DNA of 30,899 bases from Caldiserica bacterium UBA4822 (GTDB lineage Bacteria; Caldisericota; Caldisericia; Cryosericales; Cryosericaceae), in the NCBI GenBank assembly GCA_002402295.1, contig DHFO01000022.1, forward strand, positions 1 to 30,899, written 5' to 3'. This document shows positions 1 to 8,094 of this stretch, in pieces. The first letter of the stretch is position 1; each line of letters begins with the position of its first letter. The notes under the pieces are model-generated. The model was not told the DNA's origin and searched no databases. It saw only the letters and a program-made list of their open reading frames with translations. The translations under genes were made by a program, and so were the position numbers.

Positions 1-965
1 AGAATCGCTTTGACCGTGTGCAGACGATTCTCCGCCTCGTCGTACACCACCGAGTGCGGGCCATCGATGACTTCATTGGTGACCTCGTATCCACGGTCGG
101 CAGGCAGCGGGTGCATGTATATCGCGGACTTGCCGGCCAGACCCATGCGGCGTTCGTCAAGAATCCACCCCTTGTACTTCTTCGCTATCTCCTGGGCCTC
201 CGTCACGTCCAGGGTTGTCATGAAGCAGCCCCATGACTTCGCTTCCACAATGTCTGCCCCTTCAAGCGCCTCGTCCATGTCGTTTGTTACTTCGAACCGG
301 ACACCTGCCACTTCCGCGTTCTGCCGGGCAATAGCAAGAGCCTCAGGCTGAAGCTGGAATTCCGGGGGCATCGCGAGTGTGACATCCATCCCGAACCGTG
401 GCATCATCATGATAGACCCCTGGGCGCACGCCAGAGGCTTGGCGTAGCTCGGCGCATATGCCCAGGACATGACGAACTTGCGGCCACGAACTTCATGGTG
501 AAATTTCTCCTGGATCGTCATGATGTCTGCCATCATCTGGCATGGGTGGTCAAAGTCCGACTCCAGCGAGATGACCGGAATATCAGCCCACGTCGCCACG
601 TTTGTCATATACTTGTGACCCGCCCCCAGATAGATATCATCGCGGATAGCGATGCCATGTCCATAGCGCGACAGGATAATACCCAGCTCCTTCTCCGTAT
701 CACCGTGGGAAATCTGGACTGCCTCCTCGGTCAGGTAGTGGGCGTGGCCGCCGAGTTGGGTCATCGCCGCCTCCGTCGAATTGCGGGTTCGAGTCGACTT
801 ATCCCGGAATAACATGAACAGAGTCTTGTCCTCAAGAAGGCGATGAGGAATACCCAGCGCCTTCTGCTTCTTGAGATCGGAGGCAACCTCGAGCAGCGTA
901 TCCAGTTCTTCGTCAGTCCAGTCGTTGGTCGAGAGGAAATCGCGGCCCTTGAGTTTTGTATTCAT
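1..965 (-). CDS. ygeW: Knotted carbamoyltransferase-like protein, YgeW family (3' end cut by window edge)
   Basis: The reverse strand reads open from ATG at 965 to the window edge, giving 321 residues and no stop. The carbamoyl-phosphate motif STRTR is at residues 57-61 and HPCQ at 140-143. The segments IRDDIYLGAG (108-117), SWAYAPSYAKPL (167-178) and RFGMDVTLA (190-198) match what I remember of E. coli YgeW. The usual HCLP motif is HPLP here (285-288, followed by AD). The family has a transcarbamylase fold but an uncertain substrate. In gut anaerobes and E. coli its genes lie with ygeX, ygeY, ssnA and ygfK in purine/ureide breakdown clusters, so decarbamoylation of a ureido intermediate is a reasonable inference. 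An AAGGAGG sequence sits 10 nt before the ATG, inside the 3' end of ygeY. The intergenic gap is 5 nt, so the two genes are very probably co-transcribed. Family call is firm; reaction is not. Confidence 0.88.
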   Translation of the reverse strand, partial: MNTKLKGRDFLSTNDWTDEELDTLLEVASDLKKQKALGIPHRLLEDKTLFMLFRDKSTRTRNSTEAAMTQLGGHAHYLTEEAVQISHGDTEKELGIILSRYGHGIAIRDDIYLGAGHKYMTNVATWADIPVISLESDFDHPCQMMADIMTIQEKFHHEVRGRKFVMSWAYAPSYAKPLACAQGSIMMMPRFGMDVTLAMPPEFQLQPEALAIARQNAEVAGVRFEVTNDMDEALEGADIVEAKSWGCFMTTLDVTEAQEIAKKYKGWILDERRMGLAGKSAIYMHPLPADRGYEVTNEVIDGPHSVVYDEAENRLHTVKAI

Positions 966-970
966 CGGTC

Positions 971-2167
971 TCAAACCTCCTTGGCAAGTTTGGATGGCAG
1001 CAGTGCGTAGAACCGTGCGGCCTGATACAGGTCACTGATTCGCACGTACTCGTTGGCTGCGTGCGCGAGCCATTCGTCCCCCGGGCCGAAGCCGATGGAA
1101 GGGATCTGAAACCGCCCCATGAATGCGACGCCGTTCGTCGAGAAGATCCACCGTGAAACGGCGGGGGTCTCGCCGCGTACCTCTGCTGCGGCTTCAACCC
1201 CGGCCCGGACCAAGGGATGGTTCTCATCCAGTACCCAGGTGGGGAAGTATTTCTCCTGCTGGACATGCAGGCCAGTCCAACTCGTATCTTCATACTGAGT
1301 CAGCTCGACCGTCGTATGCTCCGGCTCGTTGACGGCATTCCGGAACTCCTCGAGAACGGTCTCCTTTGTCTCGCCGACGGTGATGCGCCGGTCAATGTAG
1401 ATCGTGCTCTCATAGGGGACGGAGTTGATCGATGGAGCGTTGCTTTCTATGATACTCACGACGGCAGTCCCCTTGCCCAGAAAGGGGTCCTCCCGGAATG
1501 TGGCCGTCAGCTTCTTGATGTTGAGCACTGTCTGGGCCATCTTGTAGATAGCATTGTCGCCCTTGTCTGGATGAGCCGCGTGGGCGGATGTCCCTGTCGT
1601 GGTAATCTTCAGCTCGACCCGGCCCCTTTGCCCTCGGTAAACGTCGAGGCTGGTAGGCTCACAGATAACGACATAGTCGGGGCGGAACCCATCATGCTCA
1701 ATCATGTGGACCACGGAGAGTCCATCGCATGTTTCTTCCAGAACGGTGCCGGAGATGTACAGAGAGAATCCATCGAGGAGTCCCAGTCGCTTTGCAATGG
1801 CTGCCCCGTACAGCATGGCGGCCATTGCAGCCTTTTCATCGCTGGACCCGCGTCCATACAACAGGTTCCCCTCCACGACAGCAGCAAACGGGTCTACGCG
1901 CCAGTTGGCACGGTCTTCGGCCCAAACGGTGTCAATGTGAGCATCGTACAGCAGTTTGCGGGGCCCGTGCCCGACCCTGCCAATGACGCTGCCAATACCA
2001 TCCACCGTGACCTCGTCAAAGTTGAGTTCTTCCATCTTGTGCCTGATGAGCTTCACAAGGTTCTCTTCCTGTGTCGAGTAGCTGCGGGTCCGGATAATCT
2101 CCTGCGCAAATCGTAGAATCTCCGGCTCGTACGCGTGTGCCGCTTCTTCAATGCGTTGGTCTATCAT
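971..2167 (-). CDS. ygeY: M20-family metallohydrolase, YgeY type
   Basis: 398 residues, the expected length for the YgeY subgroup of the M20 peptidase/deacylase family. Predicted zinc-site residues are visible: H77 and D79 (DAHIDT), D110 (GRGSSDEK), E144-E145 (TVLEETCDG), the EPT segment near residue 170, and a late histidine in LAHAANEY. GQRGRVEL, GDNAI, FLGKGT and FSTNGV closely resemble E. coli YgeY as I recall it. Family members hydrolyse amide bonds of N-acyl or N-carbamoyl amino acid-like substrates; the YgeY substrate is not firmly settled. It is the first gene of a ygeY-ygeW unit. The ATG at 2167 has no good Shine-Dalgarno within 15 nt, and the leader is rich in dyads. No ygeX (diaminopropionate ammonia-lyase) lies beside it in the window; it could lie beyond the left edge. 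Confidence 0.9.
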   Translation of the reverse strand: MIDQRIEEAAHAYEPEILRFAQEIIRTRSYSTQEENLVKLIRHKMEELNFDEVTVDGIGSVIGRVGHGPRKLLYDAHIDTVWAEDRANWRVDPFAAVVEGNLLYGRGSSDEKAAMAAMLYGAAIAKRLGLLDGFSLYISGTVLEETCDGLSVVHMIEHDGFRPDYVVICEPTSLDVYRGQRGRVELKITTTGTSAHAAHPDKGDNAIYKMAQTVLNIKKLTATFREDPFLGKGTAVVSIIESNAPSINSVPYESTIYIDRRITVGETKETVLEEFRNAVNEPEHTTVELTQYEDTSWTGLHVQQEKYFPTWVLDENHPLVRAGVEAAAEVRGETPAVSRWIFSTNGVAFMGRFQIPSIGFGPGDEWLAHAANEYVRISDLYQAARFYALLPSKLAKEV

Positions 2168-2280
2168 GGCAGATGGTCGACGTCAAGCCTTGACGCAGTC
2201 CTGCCTTGTTGTCCAAGCAGGTCTGGTCCGCTGAAAGCGTCGACCGCGCTCCTTTCATCCACAGTGCTGGGTATACGGAC
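2168..2280 (-). promoter_or_regulatory. Dyad-rich 5' leader of ygeY
   Basis: Three inverted repeats lie between the candidate promoter and the ygeY start. At 2232-2257, arms TGAAAGCG and CGC...TTTCA pair around TCGACC with a 3-nt bulge. At 2200-2221, CCTG(C)CTTG pairs with CAAGCAGG. At 2181-2195 there is a perfect 7-bp dyad, CGTCAAG-C-CTTGACG, ending 13 nt before the ATG. No U-tract follows any of them, so they are not obvious terminators. The last dyad has a 1-nt centre and suits a protein-binding operator better than a hairpin. No known riboswitch class was recognised. Confidence 0.35.
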
Positions 2281-2286
2281 ACGTGC

Positions 2287-2315
2287 AGTCTACTACATAT
2301 GAGGCCCAGTTGCAA
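2287..2315 (-). promoter_or_regulatory. Candidate promoter of ygeY-ygeW
   Basis: On the minus strand TTGCAA (2315-2310) is separated by 17 nt from TAGACT (2292-2287). The -35 matches four of six bases and the -10 four of six. The same TAGACT hexamer appears at two other candidate promoters in the window. Transcription would begin near 2280 and give a leader of roughly 113 nt. Confidence 0.35.
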
Positions 2316-2365
2316 TTTGAGGTCCCGGAGCGCCGACAGCCAGCTCCAGGCCATGACGGCAGGAG

Positions 2366-4804
2366 CTACGGTTCGACTGGAACTGCCGAAGTGACCTGCA
2401 GCACATTCTGAAAGTCGGCCGTGCGCCCGATAACCGAGACCGTGAGCGGCCCTGTCTGTGTAGGCGTGTACGTCAACACGATGGGCAGAGAGGACACTGT
2501 GGCCACGCGAGAGCCTGCAACGTACACATCGAAAGATATGGCAAGAGCTGCCATCGGCGAGGTCACGTCGAGACTGAGTGTTACCTGTTGACCCGCTCGT
2601 GCCGGCTGTGGGATGCAGGTTATGTGGAGCTCGTCCGTCTGCTCAGCAGTCTGGCGGTAGACCTCTGTTGGAATCTGGTCCCTTCGCAGCGTCTTGATGA
2701 CGACCTGGCTGTCGGGCCAATCTGCAGGAGCGAGTTTGCCAGGGTCAACGGCGGCCAGCCGTACTGTCTGAAGAATAGGGGGATGGACCGTGCATGTCTC
2801 TGTGGGAATGTGACTGGAGAGGAAGTAGGCAGAGTGCACAGATGAGGTGGGGCACGCGTCTGTTGCGAGAAGCCCTGAACTATTGCAGATGCTTCGCACG
2901 GAGACTCCATCCGGCTTGGCACCAAAGTTCGTCTGTTTGACCAGCTTTATTGCCTGCTGCATATAGGCTTTCCACGTCATCGCCGGGAAACGCGACCCGG
3001 CATTGCGGATAGCGGACATTTGTGCACGGGCAGCATCGGCTCCAACATGAATTACGGTGCAGAGTTCCGGGGTGAACCCATCGTACCACGCATCACGCCA
3101 GTCATTGGTGCTTCCGGTCTTTCCCGCAGCCTGCAACCCACTGATGCGGGCGTTTGGTGTGTTCTCGTAGACCCCGCGCAGCATGGACTGGATGATCCAT
3201 GCTGTCGCCTCTGGGATCACGCGGGTTTCGGCGAAGTCATGCTGCTCGATGAGAGTGCCATTCTCTGTTTCAATGCGCCTGATCGGATACGGGGTGATAC
3301 GGACCCCGCCATTGGCGACTGTTGCATACGCCTCGGCCATTTCCAGAGGCGTGACCTCGAAACTGCCAATGGAAATCGATACGTATGGTTTCAGTGGGGA
3401 GGTCACACCCATCTTGCGCGCGTAATAGATGACCCGGTCCAGGCCGGCTCTCAGCGCCGTCTTGGCCGCAATGATGTTTGACGACTCCTTGATGGCATTT
3501 GCAACTGAAATGCGGCCAAACCATTGGTTCGTTCCGAGCCACTCCGGGGGGTTCCACCCGCCAAAGTCTGTTGGCTGCGACGCCACGATTTCCGATGGAA
3601 ACGTCACCCCGTTGTCGATGGCGGCTGTGTAGTCAAACAATTTGAACGTGGATCCTGGCTGACGGGCGGCGAGTACACGGTTGAAGTTGGTCTCGTCGTA
3701 GTCCGTGCCACCGACCATTGCCAGAATGTAGCCAGTCTGCGGGTCGACGCTTACCAGGGCAGCCTGCGGCTGGAATACGCCGAGCGAGTCACGGTCGCTC
3801 TCAACGAAAACCTTATCCTGTTTGGCCTTGTTCCATACTGTCTGGACAGCGGACAGTGCCGCCTGCTGCAGTTTGGGGTCAATCGTCGTGTAGATGCGCA
3901 GCCCGCCCTGATACAGGAGGTCGCTGCCATACTGTTTCTGCACGATGGACTTCACATAGTCAACAAACCACCCAACGCTGCCGTACGGAGACTTCATCCC
4001 GTTCTTGAATGTCAGCTTCTCGGCTGCCGCCGTATCCGCTTCTTCCTGGGTGAGGTAGTGGTTGCGTACCATCTTGTGCAGGACAAGGAGCTGTTGCTCC
4101 GTGGCCTTTTCCAGGTCGGCATACGGATTGTACGCAGACGGAGCCGGGAGGACACCGATGATCATGGCGGACTGCGCTGCATCAAGATCACGCGCATGTA
4201 CTCCGAAGTAGCCGAGCGCCGCTGCCTCGATGCCATACAAGCCGTTGCCGAAGTACACGTAGTTGAGATACATGTTGAGTACCTCCTCTTTCGTGTACTG
4301 CTGTTCGAGCCTGTAGGCAACAATCATTTCCTTGATTTTCCGAGGGAGGGTCACCTCCGTGTCATGGAGGATTGCCTGGCGAGCCAGTTGCTGAGTCAAC
4401 GTGCTGGCTCCTCTGAAACCCTGTCCTCGAAGAGGGTCGACGATGAGGCCAACAAAAATGCCTCGTAGATCAATGGCGCCGTGACTGAAGAATCGTTCGT
4501 CCTCTGAGGCGATGAGCGCTTTGATGGCAGTCTCCGAAATCTCCGACAACGGCTTGGGCAGTCGATTCTCCTCGAAGTACACCGACGAGAGAAGGTCGTC
4601 GTTGCGGTCGAAGACCTGGGAAGCTTTGGGCGTCTGGATGGAAAGCGACCCCACCGGCGGAACCTGTGTGGCATAGTGAGCAAAAACAAGAACAAGCGTC
4701 GCTCCTCCCGCTATTGCGACCGTGAGGAGAGCAATGAGAATCCATCCGACGATGACCCTGGGACGTGGGTGAGTGCGATGAGTGGGCTTAGTTGTTGCAG
4801 TCAT
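2366..4804 (-). CDS. Class A penicillin-binding protein (PBP1a-like transglycosylase/transpeptidase)
   Basis: 812 residues. It polymerises lipid II glycan strands and cross-links peptide stems on the outer face of the cytoplasmic membrane. A membrane anchor spans about residues 18-42. The GT51 glycosyltransferase domain follows, with the catalytic glutamate motif EDERFF (E101) and GASTLTQQLAR (132-142). The transpeptidase domain has the serine motif STFK (S385, K388), SSN (441-443) and KTGS (562-565). The last ~85 residues look like a beta-rich Ig/fibronectin-type module after a Pro-rich linker. This tail is common in Gram-positive-type class A PBPs and may be involved in wall binding. GGGAGGAGG ends 12 nt before the ATG. 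The neighbour upstream is the coiled-coil gene, with a 94-nt gap. All catalytic motifs are intact. Confidence 0.93.
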   Translation of the reverse strand: MTATTKPTHRTHPRPRVIVGWILIALLTVAIAGGATLVLVFAHYATQVPPVGSLSIQTPKASQVFDRNDDLLSSVYFEENRLPKPLSEISETAIKALIASEDERFFSHGAIDLRGIFVGLIVDPLRGQGFRGASTLTQQLARQAILHDTEVTLPRKIKEMIVAYRLEQQYTKEEVLNMYLNYVYFGNGLYGIEAAALGYFGVHARDLDAAQSAMIIGVLPAPSAYNPYADLEKATEQQLLVLHKMVRNHYLTQEEADTAAAEKLTFKNGMKSPYGSVGWFVDYVKSIVQKQYGSDLLYQGGLRIYTTIDPKLQQAALSAVQTVWNKAKQDKVFVESDRDSLGVFQPQAALVSVDPQTGYILAMVGGTDYDETNFNRVLAARQPGSTFKLFDYTAAIDNGVTFPSEIVASQPTDFGGWNPPEWLGTNQWFGRISVANAIKESSNIIAAKTALRAGLDRVIYYARKMGVTSPLKPYVSISIGSFEVTPLEMAEAYATVANGGVRITPYPIRRIETENGTLIEQHDFAETRVIPEATAWIIQSMLRGVYENTPNARISGLQAAGKTGSTNDWRDAWYDGFTPELCTVIHVGADAARAQMSAIRNAGSRFPAMTWKAYMQQAIKLVKQTNFGAKPDGVSVRSICNSSGLLATDACPTSSVHSAYFLSSHIPTETCTVHPPILQTVRLAAVDPGKLAPADWPDSQVVIKTLRRDQIPTEVYRQTAEQTDELHITCIPQPARAGQQVTLSLDVTSPMAALAISFDVYVAGSRVATVSSLPIVLTYTPTQTGPLTVSVIGRTADFQNVLQVTSAVPVEP

Positions 4805-4884
4805 GACTGTGTTGAGCCTCCTCCCTGGCGGGTGTGGCTACCAGAGACGCTCCGTCCTGACGGCCGGTGAGATGCCCCGGGAAA

Positions 4885-4910
4885 TGAGACGGCGCCTCTC
4901 ACAGCTGTGA
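4885..4910. other. Perfect 12-bp palindrome plus adjacent inverted repeat at the end of the coiled-coil gene
   Basis: TCACAGCTGTGA (4899-4910) is a perfect palindrome and contains the stop codon of the upstream minus-strand gene. Next to it, GAGA(C)GGC/GCCTCTC (4886-4900) can form a second stem. On the minus strand only a short ATTTCCC follows, so an intrinsic terminator would be weak. It could equally be a protein-binding site or chance. Confidence 0.2.
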
Positions 4911-5408
4911 TGATTTGAGTGTCTCTTTGATAGTATTGAATTCCTGTGATATGGTGTCGAGCCTTTTCCGGATGTCTCTCAGGGTGTCGCGTCGCCCGAG
5001 GTCCTTGGGTGATTCGAAGACGGTCTCGAGCTCATCGAGGTGATCGTAGATCTGAACTTCGAGCTGATACACTCGGGCGAGGAACGCAGGCTCCAGGCGA
5101 TCGTTGGACAGGAAAACGGTCTCACCATACGCCATGAATTCTATCTTGTCGCGCAGTTCGTTCATGATCCGGAGAATCTTGGAAATGTCATCCACTACGG
5201 AGGTCTCTGCGTCGTTGGCCTGCTCCATGACATCCGCGAGGATATCTCGCAGGTTGTCCAGCTTGGACACCATGGCATCGCGTACCAGCTTGTCAGCCGA
5301 GCGGCGCTGCTCCCTGGCTTCATATCCCACAAAGCCCGGGATGCGGTCCGCAAGTTCGGCGAGCCAGTCGTGCAACTCGTCTGCCACTGCGTGAGCCTTG
5401 TCACCCAT
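4899..5408 (-). CDS. Coiled-coil protein of unknown function
   Basis: 169 residues, highly charged, almost entirely helix-forming, with heptad-like stretches (about 40-100 and 110-169). No signal peptide or membrane segment is seen, so it is probably cytoplasmic. A distinctive N-terminal segment reads IPGFVGYEAREQRR (about residues 23-36) followed by SADKLVRDAM. I have an impression of similar IPG..GY..RE.RR..DK segments in hypothetical proteins of other bacteria but cannot name a family. The AGAGGGGG sequence lies just upstream of ATG 5408, and a near-consensus promoter lies 28 nt further on. It is transcribed divergently from clpC, sharing a 200-nt control region. PBP1a follows on the same strand after 94 nt. 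Function unknown. Confidence 0.8.
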   Translation of the reverse strand: MGDKAHAVADELHDWLAELADRIPGFVGYEAREQRRSADKLVRDAMVSKLDNLRDILADVMEQANDAETSVVDDISKILRIMNELRDKIEFMAYGETVFLSNDRLEPAFLARVYQLEVQIYDHLDELETVFESPKDLGRRDTLRDIRKRLDTISQEFNTIKETLKSSQL

Positions 5409-5442
5409 AGCATCCCCCTCTGCCTGTCAAATTCATCTTCGA

Positions 5443-5471
5443 ATTCTACCCGCTCTGAGCTGGCAAGTCAA
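5443..5471 (-). promoter_or_regulatory. Near-consensus sigma-70 type promoter of the coiled-coil gene
   Basis: Minus strand TTGACT (5471-5466), a 17-nt spacer, then TAGAAT (5448-5443). Five of six bases match in each box. Transcription would start near 5436, about 28 nt before the ATG at 5408. This is the best promoter match in the window. Confidence 0.65.
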
Positions 5472-5508
5472 ACGGGTATCGTGTTCATGTATCACCACAG
5501 TCGCCGGT

Positions 5509-5536
5509 TTGACGAAACCAATGAGGACTGTAAACT
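5509..5536 (+). promoter_or_regulatory. clpC: Candidate promoter of clpC-lepA-hemW
   Basis: TTGACG (5509-5514), a 16-nt spacer, then TAAACT (5531-5536). The leader would be about 65 nt. No CIRCE element (TTAGCACTC-type repeat) and no complete CtsR tandem heptad is present, only isolated GTCAAA half sites. Confidence 0.5.
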
Positions 5537-5609
5537 AGTATACAAGCAGGTGTACGAGGTCCGACGCCCACGAGTGTGATGGCGGGGTCGGGAATGGAGG
5601 CGTATGGTA

Positions 5610-8084
5610 ATGAATTGGGCAAATTTGACAGAACGTGCTCAGAAGGCGGTCTGGATGGCACAGGAGTCAGCCAGTTCACTTGGAAATGACTTTCTGGATA
5701 CAGACCATCTTCTGGTTGGTCTGGCGCGCCTGGAAGAGGGCATCGCCTACGAAGCAATGGTGGCCAGCGGGATTGACCTTCACAAGCTGGTTGACAATAT
5801 CTCTGACCAGGTCCGCGGAGTGAAGCACAACAACTTCCTGGGGAGGAACGACGAGATAATCCTGACGCCGCGGGCTAAGAAGGTGCTGGATCTGGCTGAA
5901 CGTGAAGCCATCAATCTTGGCGACGGCTACATCTCGACCGAGCACATCCTTCTTGCGATTGTGCATGAAGGTGGTGGTGTCGGCATGCGCAGCCTGGAGG
6001 ATGAGGGCGTGGACATATCTAAGCTGGTCAACACGGTTTTGTCGTTGCGCGGCAGCGAGCACTCCTCTGAGACCCAGCATACTAACAATCATCAGCCGAA
6101 GCAGCGGACCAAGACCCCGACACTGGATCAGTACAGTCGTGACCTCACGGAGATGGCAAGGCAGGGCAAACTGGATCCCGTCATCGGACGCGACAAGGAG
6201 ACCGAGCGATTGCTGCAGATTCTCCTGCGTCGAACCAAGAACAACCCCGTTCTCATCGGGGACCCCGGAGTCGGAAAGACCGCGATCGTAGAGGGGCTTG
6301 CAAAACGCATAGCCTCAGGAGACGTGCCTGAACTCCTCAAGAACAAGCGAGTTATCTCACTGGACGTGCCAAGCCTCGTCGCAGGAACGAAGTACCGCGG
6401 AGAGTTCGAGGACCGGATGAAGAAGTTTCTCGCCGAAATGAAGACCGCGGGCAATTCGGTCATCCTTTTTATCGACGAGTTGCACAACGTTGTCGGGGCA
6501 GGGTCCGCCGAGGGGAGTTCCATCGACGCAGCCAACATCCTGAAGCCTGCCTTGTCGAGGGGGGAGCTCCAGGCAATCGGCGCGACGACGCTGGGTGAGT
6601 ATCACAAGTACATTGAGAAGGATGCGGCACTTGAACGGCGCTTTCAGCCGATACTTGTGAGCGAGCCGAGTGTGGCTGAATCTATCCAGATACTCAAGGG
6701 CCTGCGGGACAAGTATGAGGCGCATCATCAGGTAACCATTACAGATGCTGCGATTGACGCGGCGGTAAAGCTCTCCGTGAAGTACATCACGAGCCGGTTC
6801 CTGCCTGACAAGGCCGTCGACCTCATGGACGAGGCCGGTGCCAAGGTTCGGCTTGCCTCGGCTGTTCCCAGCGAAGAAGTACGGCAGCTTCAGGAAGAGC
6901 TGAACAAGATTGAACGGGAAAAAGATGAGGCCATTCGAACCCAGGAGTTCGAAAAGGCTGCGACCTTGAGAGACCAGGAACGGGCCCTCCACGACAAGAT
7001 GGAGGCGATGAGAGGCAGTTCCTTTACCGCATCGGCAGCGCGTGAGGCAGTCGTCACACCCGACGATATCCGCACCGTTGTTGCCCTCTGGACTAATATC
7101 CCGGCAGAGCGCCTTGCTGAGGACGAGCGCGAGAAGCTGCTGCACCTGGAGGATGCTATCAAGACGCGTGTTGTTGGGCAGGATCACGCCGTAGCCCTCG
7201 TTGCTGAGGCCCTGAGGCGTTCACGGGCCGGCCTGAAGCATCCAACGAAGCCTGTCGGCTCGTTCCTTTTTCTCGGTCCGACTGGCGTTGGCAAAACAGA
7301 GCTCGCCCGCGTTCTGGCTGAGGAGCTGTTCGGAACTGAATCGTCCCTCATCCGCCTGGACATGAGCGAGTACATGGAGAAGTTCGCGGTTTCGCGCCTG
7401 GTGGGAGCTCCCCCTGGCTACGTCGGGTACGAAGAAGGCGGGCAGCTGACCGAGGCGGTCAGGCGCAGACCGTTCAGCATCGTGCTGTTTGATGAAATCG
7501 AAAAGGCGCACCCTGATGTCTTCGACATACTGCTGCAGATCATGGACGACGGGAGATTGACTGATTCGACGGGCAGGACGGTGGACTTTCGGAATGCTAT
7601 CATTATCATGACCAGCAATATCGGGAGTGGCTTCAACAAGGTGGACAACCTTGGATTCAAACTTCCGGGTGAGGCTAGCCAGACGGAAGAGCACGCTGCA
7701 GCGATGATGGACGAGCTCAAACACAGTTTCAAGCCGGAGTTCCTGAACCGGGTGGACGAGATCGTCGTATTCAACCAGCTGTCCATGGAGAACATCGAGA
7801 GAATCGTGGGCATCCTGTTGTCACGGGTCACACGGGAGATCGAGGAGGAGGACATGCATTTGCAGTTTACTCCCGAGCTGACTTCCTATCTTGCCCGCAA
7901 GGGCTACAGTCCTGAGTATGGCGCCAGGCCGCTGTTACGGTTGATTCAGCACGAGGTGGAGAACGAGCTGTCCTATCGCATCCTCGAGGGAGAGTTCAAG
8001 AGCGGAGACACGGTAGTGGTAAGCAGCGATGGCCAGAAGGTAGTCTTCGAGTCCCCTCGTCAGGTAGCCATAGCTGCGCAATAG
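5610..8084 (+). CDS. clpC: ATP-dependent Clp protease ATPase subunit ClpC
   Basis: 824 residues from the chosen start. It is a hexameric AAA+ unfoldase that feeds substrates to ClpP. The Clp N-domain double repeat covers about residues 1-145. The first AAA+ module has Walker A GDPGVGKT (about 217-224) and Walker B ILFIDELH. A UVR-type coiled segment (about 425-463) is typical of ClpC rather than ClpA or ClpB. The second AAA+ module has GPTGVGKT (about 556-563) and IVLFDEIE. An in-frame ATG at 5604 sits only 3 nt after GGAGG (5596-5600), while the ATG at 5610 has a 9-nt spacing, so 5610 is preferred. The usual Firmicutes partners ctsR, mcsA and mcsB are absent here. lepA follows after 10 nt. 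Confidence 0.96.
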   Translation: MNWANLTERAQKAVWMAQESASSLGNDFLDTDHLLVGLARLEEGIAYEAMVASGIDLHKLVDNISDQVRGVKHNNFLGRNDEIILTPRAKKVLDLAEREAINLGDGYISTEHILLAIVHEGGGVGMRSLEDEGVDISKLVNTVLSLRGSEHSSETQHTNNHQPKQRTKTPTLDQYSRDLTEMARQGKLDPVIGRDKETERLLQILLRRTKNNPVLIGDPGVGKTAIVEGLAKRIASGDVPELLKNKRVISLDVPSLVAGTKYRGEFEDRMKKFLAEMKTAGNSVILFIDELHNVVGAGSAEGSSIDAANILKPALSRGELQAIGATTLGEYHKYIEKDAALERRFQPILVSEPSVAESIQILKGLRDKYEAHHQVTITDAAIDAAVKLSVKYITSRFLPDKAVDLMDEAGAKVRLASAVPSEEVRQLQEELNKIEREKDEAIRTQEFEKAATLRDQERALHDKMEAMRGSSFTASAAREAVVTPDDIRTVVALWTNIPAERLAEDEREKLLHLEDAIKTRVVGQDHAVALVAEALRRSRAGLKHPTKPVGSFLFLGPTGVGKTELARVLAEELFGTESSLIRLDMSEYMEKFAVSRLVGAPPGYVGYEEGGQLTEAVRRRPFSIVLFDEIEKAHPDVFDILLQIMDDGRLTDSTGRTVDFRNAIIIMTSNIGSGFNKVDNLGFKLPGEASQTEEHAAAMMDELKHSFKPEFLNRVDEIVVFNQLSMENIERIVGILLSRVTREIEEEDMHLQFTPELTSYLARKGYSPEYGARPLLRLIQHEVENELSYRILEGEFKSGDTVVVSSDGQKVVFESPRQVAIAAQ

Positions 8085-8094
8085 ACAGGGGCGC

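Noticed and set aside
1217..2116. Long plus-strand reading frame (299 codons) opposite ygeY
   Set aside because: Its product has no recognisable domain and lies wholly antisense to a well-conserved M20 hydrolase; GC-rich codon bias creates such frames.
3524..4468. Plus-strand frame of 314 codons opposite the class A PBP
   Set aside because: No ribosome site or family similarity, and the opposite strand has intact PBP motifs across it.
5409..5609. CtsR or CIRCE operator upstream of clpC
   Set aside because: Only isolated GTCAAA half sites occur (one inside the -35 box of the divergent gene); no tandem heptads and no CIRCE inverted repeat.
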